Below, one piece after another: positions 8,990 to 17,482 of a stretch of DNA of 50,077 nt. The DNA comes from Prevotella sp. Lineage in GTDB: Bacteria > Bacteroidota > Bacteroidia > Bacteroidales > Bacteroidaceae. The stretch spans positions 70,601 to 120,677 of the forward strand of contig JAGAPR010000098.1 in the NCBI GenBank assembly GCA_017623155.1. The letters run 5' to 3'. The position numbers and the translations under genes were made by a program. The number at the start of each line of letters is the position of its first letter. Position 1 is the first letter of the stretch. Under the pieces are notes generated by a model. That model made no database searches. It was given only the letters and a program-made list of their open reading frames with translations, and was not told where the DNA came from.

Positions 8990-9760
8990 TCAGTCGTTGT
9001 ATTGTTCCTTAATCCAGTCATAACCCTTTTCCTCAAGTTCAAGAGCGAGTTCCGGTCCTGCCGTATGTACGATGCGTCCCTTGTAGAGGATATGCACATA
9101 GTCAGGCTTGATATAGTCGAGAAGTCGTTGGTAGTGGGTGATGACTATAGTGGCGTTGTCGGGAGTCTTGAGCTTGTTGACACCCGAGGCCACAATCCTC
9201 AGGGCATCGATATCAAGGCCCGAGTCGGTCTCGTCGAGTATTGAGAGGCGAGGTTCAAGAACAGCCATCTGGAATATCTCGTTACGTTTTTTCTCACCTC
9301 CCGAAAACCCCTCGTTGACCGAGCGTGAGGCGAGTTTGGAGTCCAATTCCACGACCTGGCGTTTGACTCTCATGAGCTTTAGGAATTCGCTGGCCGAGAG
9401 AGGGTCCTGGCCAAGGTACTTGCGCTTGGCATTGAGAGCGGCACGCATAAAGTTGACCATGCTCACGCCCGGGATCTCTACCGGGTATTGAAAAGACAGA
9501 AACAGGCCCTCGTGGGAACGGTCCTCGGGCGAGAGTGACAGCAGGTCGACACCTCCCAGTGAGGCTGTTCCGCCGGTGACGGTATAGCGTGGATTGCCGG
9601 CAAGCACTCCCGAGAGAGTACTCTTGCCCGAGCCGTTGGGTCCCATGATGGCATGTACCTCCCCGGGGCGTACAGTGAGATTGATACCACGCAGGATTTC
9701 CTTAGTGTCTATTGAAGCACGCAGGTCGTTGACCTGTAACAATATATCGGGATTGTTCAT
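8990..9760 (-). CDS. sufC: Fe-S assembly ATPase SufC
   Basis: The ABC-type ATPase of the SufBCD scaffold. It has 256 residues counted from the ATG at 9760; an upstream ATG at 9832 would add 24 residues with no family resemblance. The Walker A GPNGSGKST is at 40-48. The signature region FSGGEKKRNE and the Walker B SILDETDSGLD carry the SufC-typical TDSGLD. There is no membrane domain, as expected for this soluble ABC protein. It is the first gene of the suf run, and the upstream neighbour pyrH is on the other strand, so sufB is not in its usual place. Confidence 0.95.
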   Translation of the reverse strand: MNNPDILLQVNDLRASIDTKEILRGINLTVRPGEVHAIMGPNGSGKSTLSGVLAGNPRYTVTGGTASLGGVDLLSLSPEDRSHEGLFLSFQYPVEIPGVSMVNFMRAALNAKRKYLGQDPLSASEFLKLMRVKRQVVELDSKLASRSVNEGFSGGEKKRNEIFQMAVLEPRLSILDETDSGLDIDALRIVASGVNKLKTPDNATIVITHYQRLLDYIKPDYVHILYKGRIVHTAGPELALELEEKGYDWIKEQYND

Positions 9761-9845
9761 TGTTAATAGTAGTTGTTGTTGTCCTTTAATTGAAGAAACA
9801 TTATTAGGGCATGAAGTGTTGAGAAATAACACAAAATGTCAATCA

Positions 9846-9853
9846 CAAAATTA
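9846..9853 (-). promoter_or_regulatory. candidate -7 box TAATTTTG for sufC
   Basis: Fits TAnnTTTG and would give a leader of about 80 bases. No TTTG is found at the right distance upstream. It lies back to back with the pyrH promoter. Confidence 0.35.
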
Positions 9854-9861
9854 GCCATATT

Positions 9862-9891
9862 TTTGTTAACTGAAAAATATTTGTAACTTTG
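9862..9891 (+). promoter_or_regulatory. promoter of pyrH-frr (TTTG-N18-TAACTTTG)
   Basis: TTTG at 9862-9865 and TAACTTTG at 9884-9891 with 18 bases between. The predicted leader is about 48 bases. Confidence 0.75.
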
Positions 9892-9942
9892 CGATATTAA
9901 ACCTAACCGACCCCTATCCATCCGGGTCAAGACCAGCTAACC

Positions 9943-10653
9943 ATGAATACAAGATATAACCGCATACTCCTGAAGTTGTCAGGAGAGTCGCTTGCCGCCG
10001 GACAAGGGCATGGCATCGATACAAAAAGACTTAATCAGTATGCCGAGCAGATCAAGCAATTACAGGATCAAGGCATACAGATAGCTATCGTTATTGGAGG
10101 AGGAAATATCTTCCGTGGTCTATCAGGAGCGGCCTCGGGTCTTGACCGCGTTACCGGTGACCAGATGGGCATGTTGGCCACAGTTATCAATGCACTGGCA
10201 TTACGCTCGGCAATCGAGGGTATCGGAGGTGCCGCCGAGTTGTTCACGGCTATCAACATGTACCCCATAGGCACTTACTACTCCAACCGCGTGGCCATCG
10301 AAGCCATGAAACGCGGACGCGTGGCACTGTTGGCCGGTGGCACGGGATGTCCGTTCTTTACCACCGACACCGGCGCCGCACTGCGCGCTGTCGAGTTACG
10401 TGCCGATGTCATGCTTAAAGGCACGCGTGTCGACGGTATATACACCGCCGACCCCGAGAAAGACCCCACGGCAACCAAGTTTGATCGCATAAGCTATGAT
10501 GAGGTCCTTGCGCGTGGTCTTAAAGTCATGGACCTTACAGCAACGGCAATGTGCAAGGTCAACAATATGCCGGTAGTGGTATTTGACATGGACACCCCCG
10601 GAAATCTCGAGCGTGTCATCGCCGGCGAGAACATCGGCACCACCGTATATTAA
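9943..10653 (+). CDS. pyrH: UMP kinase
   Basis: Phosphorylates UMP to UDP in pyrimidine nucleotide synthesis. The 236 residues match the hexameric bacterial UMP kinase of the amino-acid kinase fold. The N-terminal RILLKLSGESLAAGQGHGID binds the phosphates, GGGNIFRG is the conserved glycine loop, and DRVTGDQMGMLATVINALAL is the family signature helix. The C-terminal half has GTGCPFFTTDTGAALRAVE and DGIYTADPEKDP. The length is normal. It is followed 32 bases later by frr, a common pairing in bacteria. Confidence 0.97.
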   Translation: MNTRYNRILLKLSGESLAAGQGHGIDTKRLNQYAEQIKQLQDQGIQIAIVIGGGNIFRGLSGAASGLDRVTGDQMGMLATVINALALRSAIEGIGGAAELFTAINMYPIGTYYSNRVAIEAMKRGRVALLAGGTGCPFFTTDTGAALRAVELRADVMLKGTRVDGIYTADPEKDPTATKFDRISYDEVLARGLKVMDLTATAMCKVNNMPVVVFDMDTPGNLERVIAGENIGTTVY

Positions 10654-10685
10654 ATTGTATATTAATCGTCTAAAACATATACACC

Positions 10686-11246
10686 ATGACCGAACCTAAA
10701 ACCTATCTCGACCCCGCAGAAGAAAAAATGGAGCTTGCCGTCGCTTATCTCGACGAGTCCCTTGCCCGTATACGCGCCGGTCGCGCCAATCCCAAAATTC
10801 TTGACGGCATACGTGTCGAATATTACGGCTCGGCCGTACCCTTGTCCAACGTTGCCAACATCTCGACCCCCGATGCACGCACCATCGCCATCACCCCCTG
10901 GGAGAAGCCTATGTTCAAGGAGATTGAACGTGCAATCATCAACTCTGAGCTGGGTATCATGCCCGAGAACAATGGCGAAGTGATACGTATATCGATACCA
11001 CCTCTGACCGAGGAACGTCGCAAACAGCTGGTTAAGCAATGTAAAGCCGAGGCCGAACAAGCCAAGGTGAGTGTCCGCAATGCTCGTCGTGACGCAATCG
11101 AGGGTCTGAAGAAAGCCGTCAAAAAAGGCATGCCCGAGGATGTCGAGAAAGACGCCGAGACATCGGCCCAGAAAATCCACGACAAATTCATGAAGAAGAT
11201 TGACGAGATTTTTGCCGTCAAGGAAAAAGAAATCCTGACAGTATAA
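10686..11246 (+). CDS. frr: ribosome recycling factor
   Basis: Splits post-termination ribosomes together with EF-G. The 186 residues are the normal RRF length. The sequence shows [40 protein letters not shown] and the helical C-terminus [20 protein letters not shown], with the two-domain L-shape expected. It is the second gene of the pyrH operon. A strong intrinsic terminator follows about 90 bases after the stop. Confidence 0.97.
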   Translation: MTEPKTYLDPAEEKMELAVAYLDESLARIRAGRANPKILDGIRVEYYGSAVPLSNVANISTPDARTIAITPWEKPMFKEIERAIINSELGIMPENNGEVIRISIPPLTEERRKQLVKQCKAEAEQAKVSVRNARRDAIEGLKKAVKKGMPEDVEKDAETSAQKIHDKFMKKIDEIFAVKEKEILTV

Positions 11247-11335
11247 AAAACGTCATGAACCACGCCGCCATGATGGTGGGTGAATAAGTCCCATAAGGGA
11301 TGGAATTCAAAAGCTAAACATAAAACATCCCTTGT

Positions 11336-11370
11336 AGACGAGGCTGTGGAAACACGGCCTCGTCTTTTTT
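11336..11370 (+). terminator. intrinsic terminator of pyrH-frr
   Basis: A 13-pair stem (11336-11348 with 11353-11365, one G-T wobble) closes a GAAA loop and is followed by a T run. A weaker AAGGGATG/CATCCCTT pair lies just upstream at 11294-11333. Confidence 0.9.
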
Positions 11371-11400
11371 GATTAAACGCCTTCCCAAATCGGGAATGTT

Positions 11401-11478
11401 GGATCAGCGGACAGGAGCGGCTGGCGGGAGGGGCTTGTAGCGTATACTGAGCCGTGAATGGCTCTTGTCCGCTGATCC
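11401..11478. repeat. 78-base inverted repeat, copy of a short dispersed motif
   Basis: The 18-base arms (11401-11418 and 11461-11478) differ at one position. Each contains TCAGCGGACA[A/G]GAGC, found again at 49849-49863. An inner CGGCT/AGCCG pair extends the fold. It lies between the convergent frr and der terminators, where no gene is seen (11247-11568). Its role is unknown: structured RNA, a spacer repeat, or a remnant. Confidence 0.6.
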
Positions 11479-11506
11479 ACGGCTTTGCGTAAAGTGTGTA
11501 TACTTA

Positions 11507-11544
11507 TAAAGGAAACGCTCCCACGGCGGGGGCTGTGGGAGCGT
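11507..11544 (-). terminator. intrinsic terminator of der
   Basis: On the minus strand the perfect 10-pair stem ACGCTCCCAC / GTGGGAGCGT closes a 10-base loop and is followed by TTCCTTT. It lies 25 bases past the der stop. Confidence 0.8.
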
Positions 11545-11568
11545 GAGGGGGTGATGTGGTTGGGAGTG

Positions 11569-12885
11569 TTATTTCTCGCGCATGAATATGTTGATGGGGG
11601 TGCCGTGGAAGTCCCATTTTTCTCTGATTTTGTTCTCGAGGTAGCGGCGGTAGGGCTCTTTGACCCATTGAGGCAGGTTGCAGAAGAAAATGAAGGTGGG
11701 TATTTGGGCTCCCTTGAGCATGGTGACATATTTGATTTTGATGAATTTGCCTTTGTTGCTTGGGGGAGGATAGGCCGAGATGACTTCCTGCATGTAGGTG
11801 TTGAGCTGGGATGTGGGTATTGTGCGACGCCGAGCCTCATATACCTTGACGGCGGTCTCGAGGACCTTGAAGATACGTTGTTTGGTCAGTGCCGAGGCAA
11901 AGACGATGGGAAAGTCGGTGAAGGGGGCAAAACGCTGTCGTATGGCATTTTCAAAGTGGGTGATGGCGGTCTGGGACTTGTCCTCGGCGATATCCCATTT
12001 GTTTATGACGACCACGAGGCCTTTTTTGTTACGCTGAATTAATGAGAATATGTTGACATCCTGAGCCTCGATACCACGGGTGGCGTCAATCATCAGTATA
12101 CATACATCAGAGGCCTCGATAGCGCGTATGGAACGTATTACCGAGTAATACTCGATGTCCTCGTTGACCTTGGCTTTTTTACGTATTCCGGCAGTGTCGA
12201 CGAGATAGAAGTCAAAGTCAAATTTGTTATATCGCGTATAAATCGAGTCACGCGTGGTGCCGGCGATGTCGGTGACGATGTGTCGGTCCTCGCCGATAAA
12301 GGCGTTGATAAGCGATGATTTGCCGGCGTTTGGACGGCCTACGATTGCAAATTTAGGTATATCGTCGAGCCCGGCGGTCTCATCATCCTCTTTGGGGAGG
12401 TCCTTGACAATCTCGTCCAGCAGGTCGCCGGTGCCATAGCCATTGATTGCCGACACGGGGTAGGGGTCTCCCAATCCCAGTGAGTAAAACTCGGGGACGT
12501 TATATAGCCAGTCGTTACCATCGACCTTGTTGGCCACGAGAATGACGGGTTTCTTGGATCGGCGTAGGATTTGGGCTACCGAGTCGTCAAGGTCGGTGAC
12601 ACCGTTCATGGCATCGACGACAAACAGGATAACATCGGCCTGTTCGATGGCCAGGTGTACTTGCTTGTTAATCTCACCTTCAAAGATGTCTTCGGAGTTT
12701 ACGACCCAACCGCCGGTGTCGACGATTGAGAACTCGCGACCGCCCCAGTCCACCTTACCGTATTGTCGGTCGCGTGTGGTGCCGGCTGTCGGGTCTACGA
12801 TAGCGGTGCGGCTACCGGTGAGGCGGTTGAAGAGAGTTGATTTGCCGACATTGGGTCGGCCTACGATTGCTACTAATTGTCCCAT
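11569..12885 (-). CDS. der: ribosome biogenesis GTPase Der (EngA)
   Basis: An essential GTPase for maturation of the large ribosomal subunit. The 438 residues hold two tandem G domains, unique to this family: GRPNVGKS at 9-16 with DTGG, and a second GRPNAGKS near 182 with [13 protein letters not shown] and NKWD are the two NKxD guanine-specificity motifs. A C-terminal KH-like domain follows (residues about 350-438). It is the last gene of the DUF177-rpmF-fabH-era-der series, 119 bases after era. No promoter box is visible in that gap. Confidence 0.97.
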   Translation of the reverse strand: MGQLVAIVGRPNVGKSTLFNRLTGSRTAIVDPTAGTTRDRQYGKVDWGGREFSIVDTGGWVVNSEDIFEGEINKQVHLAIEQADVILFVVDAMNGVTDLDDSVAQILRRSKKPVILVANKVDGNDWLYNVPEFYSLGLGDPYPVSAINGYGTGDLLDEIVKDLPKEDDETAGLDDIPKFAIVGRPNAGKSSLINAFIGEDRHIVTDIAGTTRDSIYTRYNKFDFDFYLVDTAGIRKKAKVNEDIEYYSVIRSIRAIEASDVCILMIDATRGIEAQDVNIFSLIQRNKKGLVVVINKWDIAEDKSQTAITHFENAIRQRFAPFTDFPIVFASALTKQRIFKVLETAVKVYEARRRTIPTSQLNTYMQEVISAYPPPSNKGKFIKIKYVTMLKGAQIPTFIFFCNLPQWVKEPYRRYLENKIREKWDFHGTPINIFMREK

Positions 12886-13004
12886 TTATGTTGATTGGAT
12901 ATTGAAATGTTTAGGCGGTTGTTTAAAAATAAATCTGAAAGATGGAAGATAGTATAATCAGATGATAAATTTAAGCTCCGAAGTATCGATACATCGTCGG
13001 ATAA

Positions 13005-13913
13005 TCACTCGATGTATCCAAATTGTTTGAGTTTGTTCTCACGGTTGCGCCAGTTGGGCTCAATCTTGACAAACAGATCGAGGTATACGCTCTTGTCAAA
13101 GAATTTCTCGATATCCTTGCGTGCCTCGATGCCGACGCGTTTGAGCCGTTGGCCACCGTGGCCGATGAGTATGCCTTTCTGGGAGTCACGTTCTACATAG
13201 ATGACTGCCATGATATGTATCGAGTGTTCTTTTTCCTCAAATTTCTCAACGATGACCTCAGAGCTGTAAGGGACCTCCTTGTCATAGTTGAGAAGTATTT
13301 TCTCGCGAATGATTTCGGTTACAAAAAATCGCGCGGGCTTGTCGGTGAGAGCGTCTTTGCCAAAGTATGGTTGTCCTTGGGGGAGGAGTTGTACGATGCG
13401 TTGCATCAGAGTCGAGACGTTAAAATGCTCTTTGGCCGATGTGGGATATATCTCGGCGTTGGGCAGAAGTTGATGCCAGCGGTCAACAAGAGTTTCTAAC
13501 TCGTTCTGGCCTTTGAGCAGGTCAATCTTGTTGATGACAAGCAGGACGGGTATTTTTTCGTTGGCGACCTTGGTGAGGAATTCGGCGTTTTTGGTGGGGT
13601 CCTCGATAACGTCGGTGACGTATAGAAGGATATCGGCATCGGTCAGGGCGCCTTCCGAGAAATTGAGCATCGACTCCTGGAGCTTGTATTTGGGAGCGAG
13701 CACGCCTGGAGTGTCTGAGAAAACAATCTGATATTCAGGGGCGTTGACTATGCCCATGATGCGGTGACGCGTGGTCTGGGCTTTTGAGGTTATAATAGAG
13801 ACACGTTCGCCCACAAGGTCATTCATGAGGGTGGATTTGCCAACGTTGGGATTTCCAACGATGTTTACAAATCCCGAGCGGTGACTCGGACAAGTGTTAT
13901 TGCTGTCAGTCAT
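13005..13913 (-). CDS. era: GTPase Era
   Basis: A GTPase that binds the 3' end of 16S rRNA and assists small-subunit assembly. The 302 residues match Era. [16 protein letters not shown] near 17-32 is the G1 loop, SDTPGVLAPKYKLQESM is the G3/switch II region, and NKIDLLKGQ is G4. The C-terminal KH domain includes IYVERDSQKGILIGHGGQRL, the RNA-binding GxxG element. It is between fabH and der on the same strand. Confidence 0.97.
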   Translation of the reverse strand: MTDSNNTCPSHRSGFVNIVGNPNVGKSTLMNDLVGERVSIITSKAQTTRHRIMGIVNAPEYQIVFSDTPGVLAPKYKLQESMLNFSEGALTDADILLYVTDVIEDPTKNAEFLTKVANEKIPVLLVINKIDLLKGQNELETLVDRWHQLLPNAEIYPTSAKEHFNVSTLMQRIVQLLPQGQPYFGKDALTDKPARFFVTEIIREKILLNYDKEVPYSSEVIVEKFEEKEHSIHIMAVIYVERDSQKGILIGHGGQRLKRVGIEARKDIEKFFDKSVYLDLFVKIEPNWRNRENKLKQFGYIE

Positions 13914-13939
13914 GTATAGGTGTTTTATGTTAGTAAGTG

Positions 13940-13956
13940 CAAAGATAACAAAGATA
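13940..13956 (-). promoter_or_regulatory. two overlapping-spaced -7 boxes (TATCTTTG twice) before era
   Basis: TATCTTTG occurs at 13947-13940 and at 13956-13949 on the minus strand, nine bases apart. No TTTG box is seen at the normal upstream distance. The upstream copy overlaps the stem of the hairpin at 13951-13978. Confidence 0.45.
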
Positions 13957-13978
13957 GCACCGTAAAAGATGCTATCTT
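13951..13978 (-). terminator. hairpin between fabH and era, possible terminator
   Basis: A perfect 9-pair stem AAGATAGCA / TGCTATCTT with a 10-base loop lies about 75 bases past the fabH stop. The following T run is weak (TTGTTATCTTT). It could end part of the fabH message before era starts afresh. Confidence 0.45.
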
Positions 13979-14050
13979 CGTTAAATTTTACACTTTTTAG
14001 AGTCTCGACCTACGTTGATAAGTATTTATAGCGTCAAGAGAGCATATTCA

Positions 14051-15034
14051 TCACATATCCCAGACGAGATACATTGCACCCCAGGTGAAACCGGCACCAA
14101 AGGCAGTGAGGATGAGTTTGTCGCCTTTTTTCAGTATGTGCTTGTTCTCATCGAGGCACAGGGGTATTGAAGCGGCCGATGTGTTGCCACGGTACTGGAT
14201 GTTGACCAGAACCTTGTCCATTGGGACGCCGGCTTTGTCGGCGACGGCCTCGATGATACGCAGGTTGGCCTGATGGGGGATGAGGTATTTGATGTCGTCG
14301 GCGGTGAGGTTGTTGCGCTTCATGACATCGAGGCTCGAGGTGAGCATGTCTGTGACAGCGTGTTTGTAGACATGGCGACCATCCTGGAAGAGGTAGTGCC
14401 ATCCGTCATCAAATGTCTGTTGGGTAGTTGGATGAGCCGAGCCGCCGCCTTTCATGACAAGGTAGTCAAGGCCCACTCCGTCGACATGAAGGACAGCATC
14501 TTGAACGCCCATGCCCGGTTCTTCGGTAGGTTGTACCAGAACGGCTGCGGCGCCGTCACCAAACAGGGGACATGTCTGACGGTCTTTATAGTTGATCATC
14601 GAGGACATTTTCTCGGTGCATACGACGATAATGTTTTTATAGAGGCCCGAGCGTATGTAGGCGTTTGCGTCCTGTAGAGCAACAATGAAGCCGGCACATG
14701 CTGCTTGGATGTCATAGGCATATCCCGATGTGAGGCCACAGCCGTGATGGATTATCGAGGCTGTAGAGGGGAAGCGGTAGTCGGGGTTGGAGGTGGCGCA
14801 TATCATCAAGTCAACCTGGTCTTTGGCCAGCCCGGTAGACTCGAGCAGGCGGTTGACAGCGATGATGCCCATATATGACGACCCAACGTCCTTGTGCAGT
14901 ATGCGGCGTTCTTTTATGCCGACACGTGTTGTTATCCACTCGTCGTTGGTCTCTACCATGTTGGAGAGCATTTCGTTGTCCAGGATGTCATCGGGAATAT
15001 AAGAGGCGATGCCTGAGATGCGAGCGTTAATCAT
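14051..15034 (-). CDS. fabH: beta-ketoacyl-ACP synthase III (FabH)
   Basis: Starts fatty-acid synthesis by condensing acetyl- (or branched acyl-) CoA with malonyl-ACP. The 327 residues are normal for FabH. The catalytic triad is complete: C113 in QAACAGF, H254 in IPHQANLR and N284 in YRGNTSA. The N-terminal NDEWITTRVGIKERRI is the conserved CoA-binding signature. It lies in the DUF177-rpmF-fabH cluster, without the plsX often placed between rpmF and fabH in other phyla. Confidence 0.97.
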   Translation of the reverse strand: MINARISGIASYIPDDILDNEMLSNMVETNDEWITTRVGIKERRILHKDVGSSYMGIIAVNRLLESTGLAKDQVDLMICATSNPDYRFPSTASIIHHGCGLTSGYAYDIQAACAGFIVALQDANAYIRSGLYKNIIVVCTEKMSSMINYKDRQTCPLFGDGAAAVLVQPTEEPGMGVQDAVLHVDGVGLDYLVMKGGGSAHPTTQQTFDDGWHYLFQDGRHVYKHAVTDMLTSSLDVMKRNNLTADDIKYLIPHQANLRIIEAVADKAGVPMDKVLVNIQYRGNTSAASIPLCLDENKHILKKGDKLILTAFGAGFTWGAMYLVWDM

Positions 15035-15060
15035 ATTTTGTATGAGATTGTTTGATGTAA

Positions 15061-15207
15061 CTATAAGTTAGCGCGGGGCGCCTCGCCACTGACCATAGGT
15101 GTTGTCAGTGAGCCGAGACGGCCCGTACCGTAGATTGTTTGGGGTTCACACTTCAGATGAGCGTTCTTGGATGTTACCGTGTCGGAATTTTTGTCAAGGT
15201 CACTCAT
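15061..15207 (-). CDS. possible 48-residue protein between rpmF and fabH
   Basis: The frame from the ATG at 15207 begins MSDLDKNSDTVTSKN and ends GEAPRANL. It sits neatly in the operon, 14 bases after rpmF and 26 bases before fabH, and nothing else explains this 187-base gap. I do not recognise it. It has two prolines, one cysteine, no membrane segment and no signal peptide. Without it the gap would be non-coding leader for fabH, which is also possible; the support is position only. Confidence 0.3.
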   Translation of the reverse strand: MSDLDKNSDTVTSKNAHLKCEPQTIYGTGRLGSLTTPMVSGEAPRANL

Positions 15208-15221
15208 CGTATAGGTGGTGA

Positions 15222-15410
15222 TTAGAGAGCGGCCTCGCCTTTGACAATAGCTTGACGGCCACGATAGTAGCCACATTCGCCACATACGGTGTGATATACA
15301 TGCCATGCGCCACAGTTGGGGCAGAGTGCGAGTGTGGGGGCTACAGCTTTGTCGTGGGTACGACGTTTGGCGGTACGAGTCTTGGATTGTTTGCGTTTAG
15401 GATGTGCCAT
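15222..15410 (-). CDS. rpmF: 50S ribosomal protein L32
   Basis: A 62-residue ribosomal protein of the large subunit. The N-terminus MAHPKRKQSKTRTAKRR is the basic L32 opening. CPNC (30-33) and CGEC (43-46) form the four-cysteine zinc site, so this is the zinc-bearing form. It follows the DUF177 gene by 90 bases, the usual bacterial arrangement. Confidence 0.96.
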   Translation of the reverse strand: MAHPKRKQSKTRTAKRRTHDKAVAPTLALCPNCGAWHVYHTVCGECGYYRGRQAIVKGEAAL

Positions 15411-15500
15411 TGTTTTTTATCTTTTAGCTTGTTATTTGTTTTACTTGTATATATGAGAGGTGTGTGACCTTGTGGTCAACCTCTGGTGGATGTTCAGTTT

Positions 15501-16079
15501 TCAGTCCTCGGTGTTCAGTCCTTTGAGGGCATCCCAGCGAGGGTCGGTGGGAACATCGGCTGGGTCGTCGTCGATGCTGTCAAGGAGGTCTTCCTCGAGT
15601 TGGTCGTCATCATCGGGGAGTGTCGCTTTGTGGCGGTGCAACACGGCGCTCATCGCACGGTTGCATTGTCCCGACGGGTGGACGTGTTTAATGGGGATGG
15701 CTAATGAGACGGTATCATATATCATGTATGATACATTGAGTGTCGAGTCGCTCCAGGGTATTTCGATGAGCTCGTCGGAGTCGTCTTTATAGTCATCGCC
15801 ATATTTCACCATCACTTCATAATGGGCTTCGATGGGATATTGCATCTCGTCAAGGCATCGGTCACACAGTAGTGTCACCTCGCCCGTGATAACGAAAGCA
15901 AGTGAGTAGACCTCGTCTTTATAGACAACCGTGAGATGTACGTCAAGGTTGGCGTCACGGATATCGGCACTCTCCATGTTGACAAAAAATTGTTTGTCAA
16001 GATGGTAGTTAAACTCATGGGTGCCTGCCGTAAGAGTCTTGAGCGGGAGGTTAAACTCGGTGAATTTTCCCATAGCCAA
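15501..16079 (-). CDS. DUF177 (YceD family) protein
   Basis: A 192-residue protein of the DUF177 family, which sits upstream of rpmF in most bacteria and has been linked to large-subunit rRNA and ribosome assembly. The family mark VTLLCDRCLDEM is present with C72 and C75, a likely metal or structural pair. The C-terminus is strongly acidic (DDDDQLEEDLLDSIDDD), as usual in Bacteroidota members. It is the first gene of the rpmF-fabH-era-der series, with a strong promoter about 25 bases before the ATG. Confidence 0.88.
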   Translation of the reverse strand: MAMGKFTEFNLPLKTLTAGTHEFNYHLDKQFFVNMESADIRDANLDVHLTVVYKDEVYSLAFVITGEVTLLCDRCLDEMQYPIEAHYEVMVKYGDDYKDDSDELIEIPWSDSTLNVSYMIYDTVSLAIPIKHVHPSGQCNRAMSAVLHRHKATLPDDDDQLEEDLLDSIDDDPADVPTDPRWDALKGLNTED

Positions 16080-16104
16080 GGAGATTGAGGGTGAAAAAAC
16101 TGTG

Positions 16105-16135
16105 CAAAGTTAGGAAAAAGTGATTAAAGTCCAAA
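16105..16135 (-). promoter_or_regulatory. promoter of DUF177-rpmF-fabH (TTTG-N19-TAACTTTG)
   Basis: TTTG (16135-16132) and TAACTTTG (16112-16105) on the minus strand are 19 bases apart. The predicted leader is about 22 bases. Confidence 0.8.
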
Positions 16136-16333
16136 ATAATTGCCAAACTTTTTGATTTATCGGTGATTTAACAATGTTTAATGTCTGTATTGTGGCAGTT
16201 GATAGTGGAGGCGTGGCGGTTGATTTTGTATCCAGACTCCCGGGTGTGGATTTCATTAGTCTTTTAAGGCTATAAATTGGTCTATAAGGATGTTTGGGGG
16301 TATGAGGGGGTGCTGTTTCCCAATTTAATGTAT
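16136..16333. other. intergenic stretch with no gene seen
   Basis: This is the middle of the 361-base gap between divergent DUF177 and the PCMD-like gene. It is AT-rich at both ends with a GC-richer centre. No open frame, repeat or clear hairpin stands out apart from the two flanking promoters. Confidence 0.5.
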
Positions 16334-16341
16334 TAACTTTG
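16334..16341 (+). promoter_or_regulatory. -7 box TAACTTTG for the PCMD-like gene
   Basis: Gives a leader of about 95 bases. Upstream only TTTC at about 16315-16318 approximates the -33 box, and at a short spacing. Confidence 0.5.
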
Positions 16342-16440
16342 TGGGCTGTTTTTTAATGATGACAGTACTATTGGACTGATGTTGTCACGTATTGGTCTGA
16401 TATGTACATATTTATCAGCGAGTTTAAAAGATTATAAATC

Positions 16441-17376
16441 ATGTATAAGAAATTTTTATTGCCTGTAGCCGCTGTTATGGTCGCTATGGGAGTGCAAGCT
16501 CAGAAATTTGAGGCCATCAAATATGGTAATATGGACCAGTGGCTAACCCGTAATATCAAGGAGTCCAAGATACTTGGCGGTGCGACCAAGCAGGTATATG
16601 AGATAGCGCCTGCAGACACCGATAATACCGGTAAGGCTTATAGCAATCGTGGAGGTTCGCCATGGGCGACATCCAATGTTCTTGCCAAGCCGGCCGGAAT
16701 CACCAAGACATCCAATGCCGTGTATCCCGAGGCACGCGCCGGCCATGGCAAGTGTGCCAAGTTGGTGTGTGAATATGAGCATTGCAAGGCGGCCGGCATG
16801 ATAAATATTGATGTGATAGTCGGTGGCTCGATATTTCTGGGCGAGATGATCGAGCCTATCAAGTCGACCAACAATCCTTACAGCAAGATGAACATGGGCG
16901 TGGCATTTACGCGTCGTCCCAAGGCATTGAGATTTGACTACAAGGTACACATGCCCTCGAGCAATCAGCGCATATATTCGTCGGGGTTTGGTAAGAAAAA
17001 GACATTGGCGGGCAATGATAAGGCCGAGACAGTGGTTCTGTTGCAGCGTCGCGTCGAGGATGCCAAGGGTAATATCACGGCCTATCGAGTTGGTACGGCC
17101 CGCGAGCAATATACCCGTTCCACTTCGGGGTGGGTCAACAATCACTCGTTGCCCATCACTTATGGCCAGTCGTCGGCCAAGGGGTTGATACCCGCCAACA
17201 AGAGTTACTATGCCAAGAACAGCAAGGGCAAGATGGTGCCTGTCAAGGAAGTTGGTTGGGACCCCAATGGTACTCCCACCCACGCTATTGTGATGTTTTC
17301 GGCCGCCAGCGGCGAGCCATATATCGGCACGCTGGACCTGACCTTGTGGGTAGACAACGTCGGCTGGGTATATTGA
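16441..17376 (+). CDS. secreted PCMD-like (putative carbohydrate metabolism domain) protein
   Basis: A 311-residue exported protein. The first 20 residues (MYKKFLLPVAAVMVAMGVQA) are a type I signal peptide with cleavage before QKFEA; there is no lipobox cysteine. The body has GGSPWATSNVLAKP, KALRFDYKVHM and the C-terminal LDLTLWVDNVGWVY. This resembles the PCMD fold seen in Bacteroidota surface proteins, which is a beta-sandwich probably binding glycans. The assignment is by pattern only. It stands alone between its own promoter and a terminator and faces menA. A long antisense frame exists over it but has no family resemblance. Confidence 0.55.
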   Translation: MYKKFLLPVAAVMVAMGVQAQKFEAIKYGNMDQWLTRNIKESKILGGATKQVYEIAPADTDNTGKAYSNRGGSPWATSNVLAKPAGITKTSNAVYPEARAGHGKCAKLVCEYEHCKAAGMINIDVIVGGSIFLGEMIEPIKSTNNPYSKMNMGVAFTRRPKALRFDYKVHMPSSNQRIYSSGFGKKKTLAGNDKAETVVLLQRRVEDAKGNITAYRVGTAREQYTRSTSGWVNNHSLPITYGQSSAKGLIPANKSYYAKNSKGKMVPVKEVGWDPNGTPTHAIVMFSAASGEPYIGTLDLTLWVDNVGWVY

Positions 17377-17422
17377 AAAATAACAGCAAACAACAAGAGG
17401 TTGTTTAAAAATAAATGTGAAC

Positions 17423-17460
17423 AGTGAGGCAACTATCTGGATGACAGTGGTTGCCTCACT
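17423..17460. terminator. bidirectional terminator between the PCMD-like gene and menA
   Basis: A perfect 11-pair stem AGTGAGGCAAC / GTTGCCTCACT with a 16-base loop. The + strand follows with TTGTTGTT and the minus strand with TTTATTTTT after ten bases, so it may serve both convergent genes. Confidence 0.7.
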
Positions 17461-17482
17461 TGTTGTTAATGAATGTGTGGTG

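Noticed and set aside
12911-12932. GGTTGTTTAAAAATAAAT shared with 17398-17416 and partly with 36120-36135
   Set aside because: A short AT-rich 3'-end sequence near weak hairpins. It is likely a common terminator-type remnant, too short and variable to call a repeat family.
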